In this document: piece after piece, positions 15,259-18,120 of the stretch
Layout: every line of letters begins with the position of its first letter
Numbering within the stretch: the first letter of the stretch is position 1
Source of the DNA: Alphaproteobacteria bacterium
GTDB lineage: Bacteria > Pseudomonadota > Alphaproteobacteria > Micavibrionales > Micavibrionaceae
Length of the DNA stretch: 18,120 nt
Assembly (NCBI GenBank): GCA_030432775.1
Contig: JAUILO010000036.1
Coordinates: forward strand, 1-18,120
Reading direction: 5' to 3'
Position numbers and translations under genes: made by a program
The notes under the pieces: model-generated
What the model was told of the DNA's origin: nothing
Databases searched by the model: none
Seen by the model: only the letters and a program-made list of their open reading frames with translations

Positions 15259-16701
15259 TTGAACCTCCGTCCAGTCTTTTATATTTTTGGTATCCTGCTC
15301 TGTGCTTTATCGATAAGCATGCTCATACCTATGCTTGTCGACATCTATTACATGAATAATGACTGGAAAGTCTTTCTTCTATGTTCATTTATAACCGGTT
15401 TCTTTGGCGGCCTGATGGTTCTGACGACCTCCAGTGATGATATGCAGTTGACCACCAAGCAAGGCTTTATGATGATCAGTATATGCTGGATTGGCCTGTC
15501 CTTATTCTCGGCACTGCCTTTCTGGCTCTCAGCGCTTGATATATCACTCACAGACGCAGTCTTTGAATCTGTCTCCGGCATTACAACCACAGGCGCAACA
15601 GCCCTCACCGGCCTTGAAACACTACCGAAGGGCATATTGATATGGCGCGCTGTTTTACAATGGCTTGGCGGCATCGGAATCATCATTATGGCGCTATCCG
15701 TTCTGCCTTTCCTGAAAATTGGTGGTATGCAGCTTTTCCAAACCGAGCTTTCCGAAAGTGAAAAAGGAACGCCCCGCGCGAGAACCTTTGCCAGTGCAAT
15801 CGGTTTGATCTATATCTTCTTAACATTCATCTGTATGGTTTGTTACCATTTGGCCGGAATGAATTACTTCGATAGTGCAGCGCACGCCATGACAACTATC
15901 GCAACAGGTGGTTATGCCACTTATGACACATCATTCTTTCATTACGAAAGTGCCGCTCCGCTTATTGTCGGCTGTATCTTCATGGTGGTTGGCGGCGTAC
16001 CTTTTGTTTTACTCCTTAAGGCATTCAAAGGTAATTTGCGTCCCCTGCTTCGTGATCAACAGGTTAAATGGTTCCTGATTACTTTCACTATCGCTGCACT
16101 GATCTGTACCATTGTCCTGACATTTCAGCACGACGCGCCCCTTGGCGCCAGCTTACTCCATAGTTTCTTTAACGTCATTTCCGTTATAACGGGCACCGGA
16201 TATGCCAGTGCAGATTACGGACAATGGGGTTCTACCGTTGTCTGTTTAATCATGTTCCTGACCTTTATGGGGGCATGTGCCGGTTCAACGAGCTGTGGCA
16301 TCAAGATATTCCGCTTTCAGGTTTTGGCCGCAACCGTGCGCGTGCAAGTCAAGAAGCTGCTATACCCCAATGGTGTATTCATCCCACAATTCGCCGGCAA
16401 GCCTTTGCCCAAAGACGTCCCTTCTGCGGTCATGAGTTTTTTCTTCCTGTACATTATAAGCTTTGCCATTTTATCTATGGCGCTGTCTTTTGTCGGGCTT
16501 GATTTTATTACAGCTATCTCCGGCGCGGCAACATCAATATCCAATGTTGGCCCCGGCCTAGGTGATATCATCGGCCCAAGCGGTAATTTTCAATCTTTGC
16601 CCGATAGCGCAAAATGGATCTTATGCACCGGAATGATTTTAGGACGGCTGGAGATCTTTACGATTATTGTAATGCTCTCACCTTATTTCTGGCGCAAATA
16701 A
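15259..16701 (+). CDS. trkH: TrkH family potassium uptake protein
   Basis: This 480-residue inner-membrane protein is the ion-conducting subunit of a Trk potassium uptake system. It shows four membrane-pore-membrane repeats with selectivity loops at TTTGAT (109-114), TIATGGYA (213-220), VITGTGYA (309-316) and SNVGPGLG (428-435), plus the QWLGGIGIIIM and GACAGSTSCGIKIFR segments typical of TrkH. Length matches the family (about 480-485). The start is TTG at 15259 with GAGGGGA 5 nt upstream; the ATG at 15245 is followed by a stop after five codons, and no other start is near. TrkA, the cytoplasmic NAD-binding gating partner it normally needs, is not in the window. It ends 16 nt from the convergent lipoprotein gene. 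Confidence 0.95.
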   Translation: MNLRPVFYIFGILLCALSISMLIPMLVDIYYMNNDWKVFLLCSFITGFFGGLMVLTTSSDDMQLTTKQGFMMISICWIGLSLFSALPFWLSALDISLTDAVFESVSGITTTGATALTGLETLPKGILIWRAVLQWLGGIGIIIMALSVLPFLKIGGMQLFQTELSESEKGTPRARTFASAIGLIYIFLTFICMVCYHLAGMNYFDSAAHAMTTIATGGYATYDTSFFHYESAAPLIVGCIFMVVGGVPFVLLLKAFKGNLRPLLRDQQVKWFLITFTIAALICTIVLTFQHDAPLGASLLHSFFNVISVITGTGYASADYGQWGSTVVCLIMFLTFMGACAGSTSCGIKIFRFQVLAATVRVQVKKLLYPNGVFIPQFAGKPLPKDVPSAVMSFFFLYIISFAILSMALSFVGLDFITAISGAATSISNVGPGLGDIIGPSGNFQSLPDSAKWILCTGMILGRLEIFTIIVMLSPYFWRK

Positions 16702-16717
16702 ACCGGACACAACTATG

Positions 16718-17329
16718 TTATGGCATGTTATGAGCTAACATCAGATCCTGAAATTTTTCTTCCAGAACCGAACTCACCGCATCATCTATATCCTGCACGA
16801 AACGCTCCGTGAATTTAAATTGCTCCATTTCACGGCGAGCAATCGAATAATGATCAGGAATAGAAAGCTCACGTTTGAAGGTCAGAACAGAATGTGGTGA
16901 ATGCGTACCGCCTTGATCTATGGCGTAAATCTGAACCTGCATCACAGCTTCGTAATGATCTTTGCCCGCAACACCAGCCCATTTGTAAAACGAGCTATCC
17001 GATGGAGTATTCATTTGTGTGACACTCAAGCTTTGAATATCGAATATAAACTGTCCGCCATGTTCACCGCCCGCCTGAATGCGCTGCGTTGCAAATCTCT
17101 CAACAGCTTCGCCAAGCTCTATAGGAAATTCCTGACTTGCAGCATCAAGATTTGTCACCGGCTCATAATCACTGCAAATACGAACCTGCACCACATCCAC
17201 ATACACAGGTTTGACATGCTGATACGTTAAATCAGGCACAATCATGGCATCTGTCGCTTTTGCTGTCGTACAAGATGTGAGTGAAAGAGAAGACAAAGAT
17301 AGAATCAAGAGGGCAAGATACGATCTCAT
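16718..17329 (-). CDS. lipoprotein of unknown function
   Basis: I do not recognise this 203-residue protein. A signal peptide (MRSYLALLILSLSSLSLTSC) ends in the lipobox LTSC with Cys20. Mature residues show alternating strands (HVKPVYVDVVQVRI, GGQFIFDIQSLSVTQM, HYEAVMQVQIYAID, SVLTFKRELSIP) and a C-terminal charged helix (FVQDIDDAVSSVLEEKFQDLML), an outline seen in small outer-membrane-attached lipoproteins. One further cysteine (CSDYEP) lies in the mature part. A GGAAGGAT ribosome site precedes the ATG. It starts 19 nt after the hslO stop on the same strand, so the two almost surely share a transcript. A role in envelope stress alongside Hsp33 would be speculation. Confidence 0.8.
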   Translation of the reverse strand: MRSYLALLILSLSSLSLTSCTTAKATDAMIVPDLTYQHVKPVYVDVVQVRICSDYEPVTNLDAASQEFPIELGEAVERFATQRIQAGGEHGGQFIFDIQSLSVTQMNTPSDSSFYKWAGVAGKDHYEAVMQVQIYAIDQGGTHSPHSVLTFKRELSIPDHYSIARREMEQFKFTERFVQDIDDAVSSVLEEKFQDLMLAHNMP

Positions 17330-17348
17330 AATGGTAAGTATCCTTCCA

Positions 17349-18120
17349 TTAGGCGTTATTCGACATCTCTTCTATTCTACGGGTAATTTCTTCTTCGTCA
17401 AAAACATATTTGCTATTACAAAACTCGCAATCAAACGTGATTTGTCCGTTAATGGAGATTTCCTTGATATCCTCGCGCGGCAACGTCATTAAAACCCTAT
17501 CGGCCTTTTCGGCACTACAGCGACATTTTGCCTGTAGGTTCATCGGGGAATAAAGAACAACATCTTCTTCATGGAACAAACGGAACACAAGTTCTTCATT
17601 CGTAATATCAGGCGATAAAAGCTCTTCTTGTGTACAGGTCTTCATCAACATTACAGCACGGTTCCAGTTTTCCTTTTCTGCCTGATCATCTTCAGACAGT
17701 GCCTTATTCACGCCGCGAATTTCCTCACCGCCATCCTCAGGCAGTTTCTGTACCACAAGTGCTGCTAGTTTATCGCCTTTGTCCACATACATCATTTCGG
17801 TCGGAATTTGTTCTGACTGGTTAAAATAATGCGAAAAGCTTTGCTCTATCGATCCATTATGTATTGCAACGATGCCCTGATAACGCCGCGCCGTTTCTGC
17901 ATTATCAACCGTAAACATAATCGTGCCGCCATCTTTATACATATCATCGGCATCAATCTGCGCTAAAGCCTGTTCATCATATGTAGCCAGCGCACGCACA
18001 TCCCCTTTTGACGTCACATCACAGGCCAGCATAGTAATCGGCCCCTCTGCGTTAATTTGTACAGAGAAAATACCCTCATATTTAAAGAGCGAGGAGAAAA
18101 TAACACTCATCACTATGCAT
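17349..18120 (-). CDS. hslO: 33 kDa redox-regulated chaperone Hsp33, 5' end outside the window
   Basis: Hsp33 is a cytoplasmic holdase that unfolds and binds clients when its zinc is lost under oxidative stress. Visible are the N-terminal-domain strand LFKYEGIFSVQINAEGPI, the middle stretch NWNRAVMLMKTCTQEELL, LVFRLFHEEDVVLY, and the zinc-binding redox switch CRC followed 32 residues on by CEFC, all four cysteines present. The open frame continues to the right edge (CIVMSVIFSSLFKYEG), and full-length Hsp33 has about 30-40 residues before this strand, so the start is beyond 18120; the GTG at 18113 and ATG at 18110 lie inside the conserved domain. The lipoprotein gene follows 19 nt downstream. 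Confidence 0.95.
   Translation of the reverse strand, partial: CIVMSVIFSSLFKYEGIFSVQINAEGPITMLACDVTSKGDVRALATYDEQALAQIDADDMYKDGGTIMFTVDNAETARRYQGIVAIHNGSIEQSFSHYFNQSEQIPTEMMYVDKGDKLAALVVQKLPEDGGEEIRGVNKALSEDDQAEKENWNRAVMLMKTCTQEELLSPDITNEELVFRLFHEEDVVLYSPMNLQAKCRCSAEKADRVLMTLPREDIKEISINGQITFDCEFCNSKYVFDEEEITRRIEEMSNNA

Noticed and set aside
16725..16741. ATGTTA/TAACAT inverted repeat between trkH and the lipoprotein gene as a terminator
   Set aside because: The stem is six mostly A+T pairs without a T-run and lies within the lipoprotein coding end.

Overview
The window reads as an ordinary chromosomal stretch of an alphaproteobacterium with moderate GC (mid-40s percent by eye). This rests on the PHB genes with a divergent PhaR-type repressor, the NARRHTSF-style RF2, an OmpA-like lipoprotein with an FDCWVEQQEE N-terminal domain, and ApaG and Hsp33 of alphaproteobacterial character. 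The genus is not resolved. I see no tRNA, rRNA, insertion sequence, integrase, phage gene or CRISPR array.

Layout from left to right. (1) Minus strand, 1-5181: a polyhydroxybutyrate block transcribed phaC, phaA, phaB, followed by an AsmA-family envelope gene that starts with GTG and runs off the left edge. (2) Plus strand, 5318-5883: phaR, the PHA-responsive repressor, divergent from phaC across a 136-nt gap carrying a perfect 11-bp inverted repeat, and closed by a strong bidirectional terminator. (3) Minus strand, 5998-13576: cysK then cysE (the two steps from serine to cysteine), a cysteine-rich degenerate DJ-1/PfpI protein, prfB (RF2) with an intact +1 programmed frameshift, and a 1182-residue exported coiled-coil protein. 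(4) Plus strand, 13885-16701: an OmpA-domain lipoprotein, apaG, and a TrkH-type potassium channel subunit. (5) Minus strand, 16718-18120: an unidentified lipoprotein preceded by hslO (Hsp33), whose 5' end lies outside the window.

How the genes work together: PhaA condenses two acetyl-CoA, PhaB reduces the product to (R)-3-hydroxybutyryl-CoA, PhaC polymerises it, and PhaR presumably couples expression to polymer level. CysE makes O-acetylserine and CysK turns it into cysteine. Several products are predicted to act in the envelope (AsmA-like protein, giant coiled-coil protein, OmpA lipoprotein, second lipoprotein, TrkH), but they do not form an evident single system.

I do not see a clear new multi-gene system. 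The points most worth a second look are the giant exported coiled-coil protein with a cysteine pair in a globular domain at each end, the DJ-1 relative lacking its nucleophile but carrying ten cysteines, the inverted repeat between phaC and phaR, the short PhaC, and a REP-like intergenic element upstream of the DJ-1 gene. Two genes (the AsmA-like gene and prfB) are easily missed or truncated by simple ORF calling because of a GTG start at a contig edge and a frameshift.
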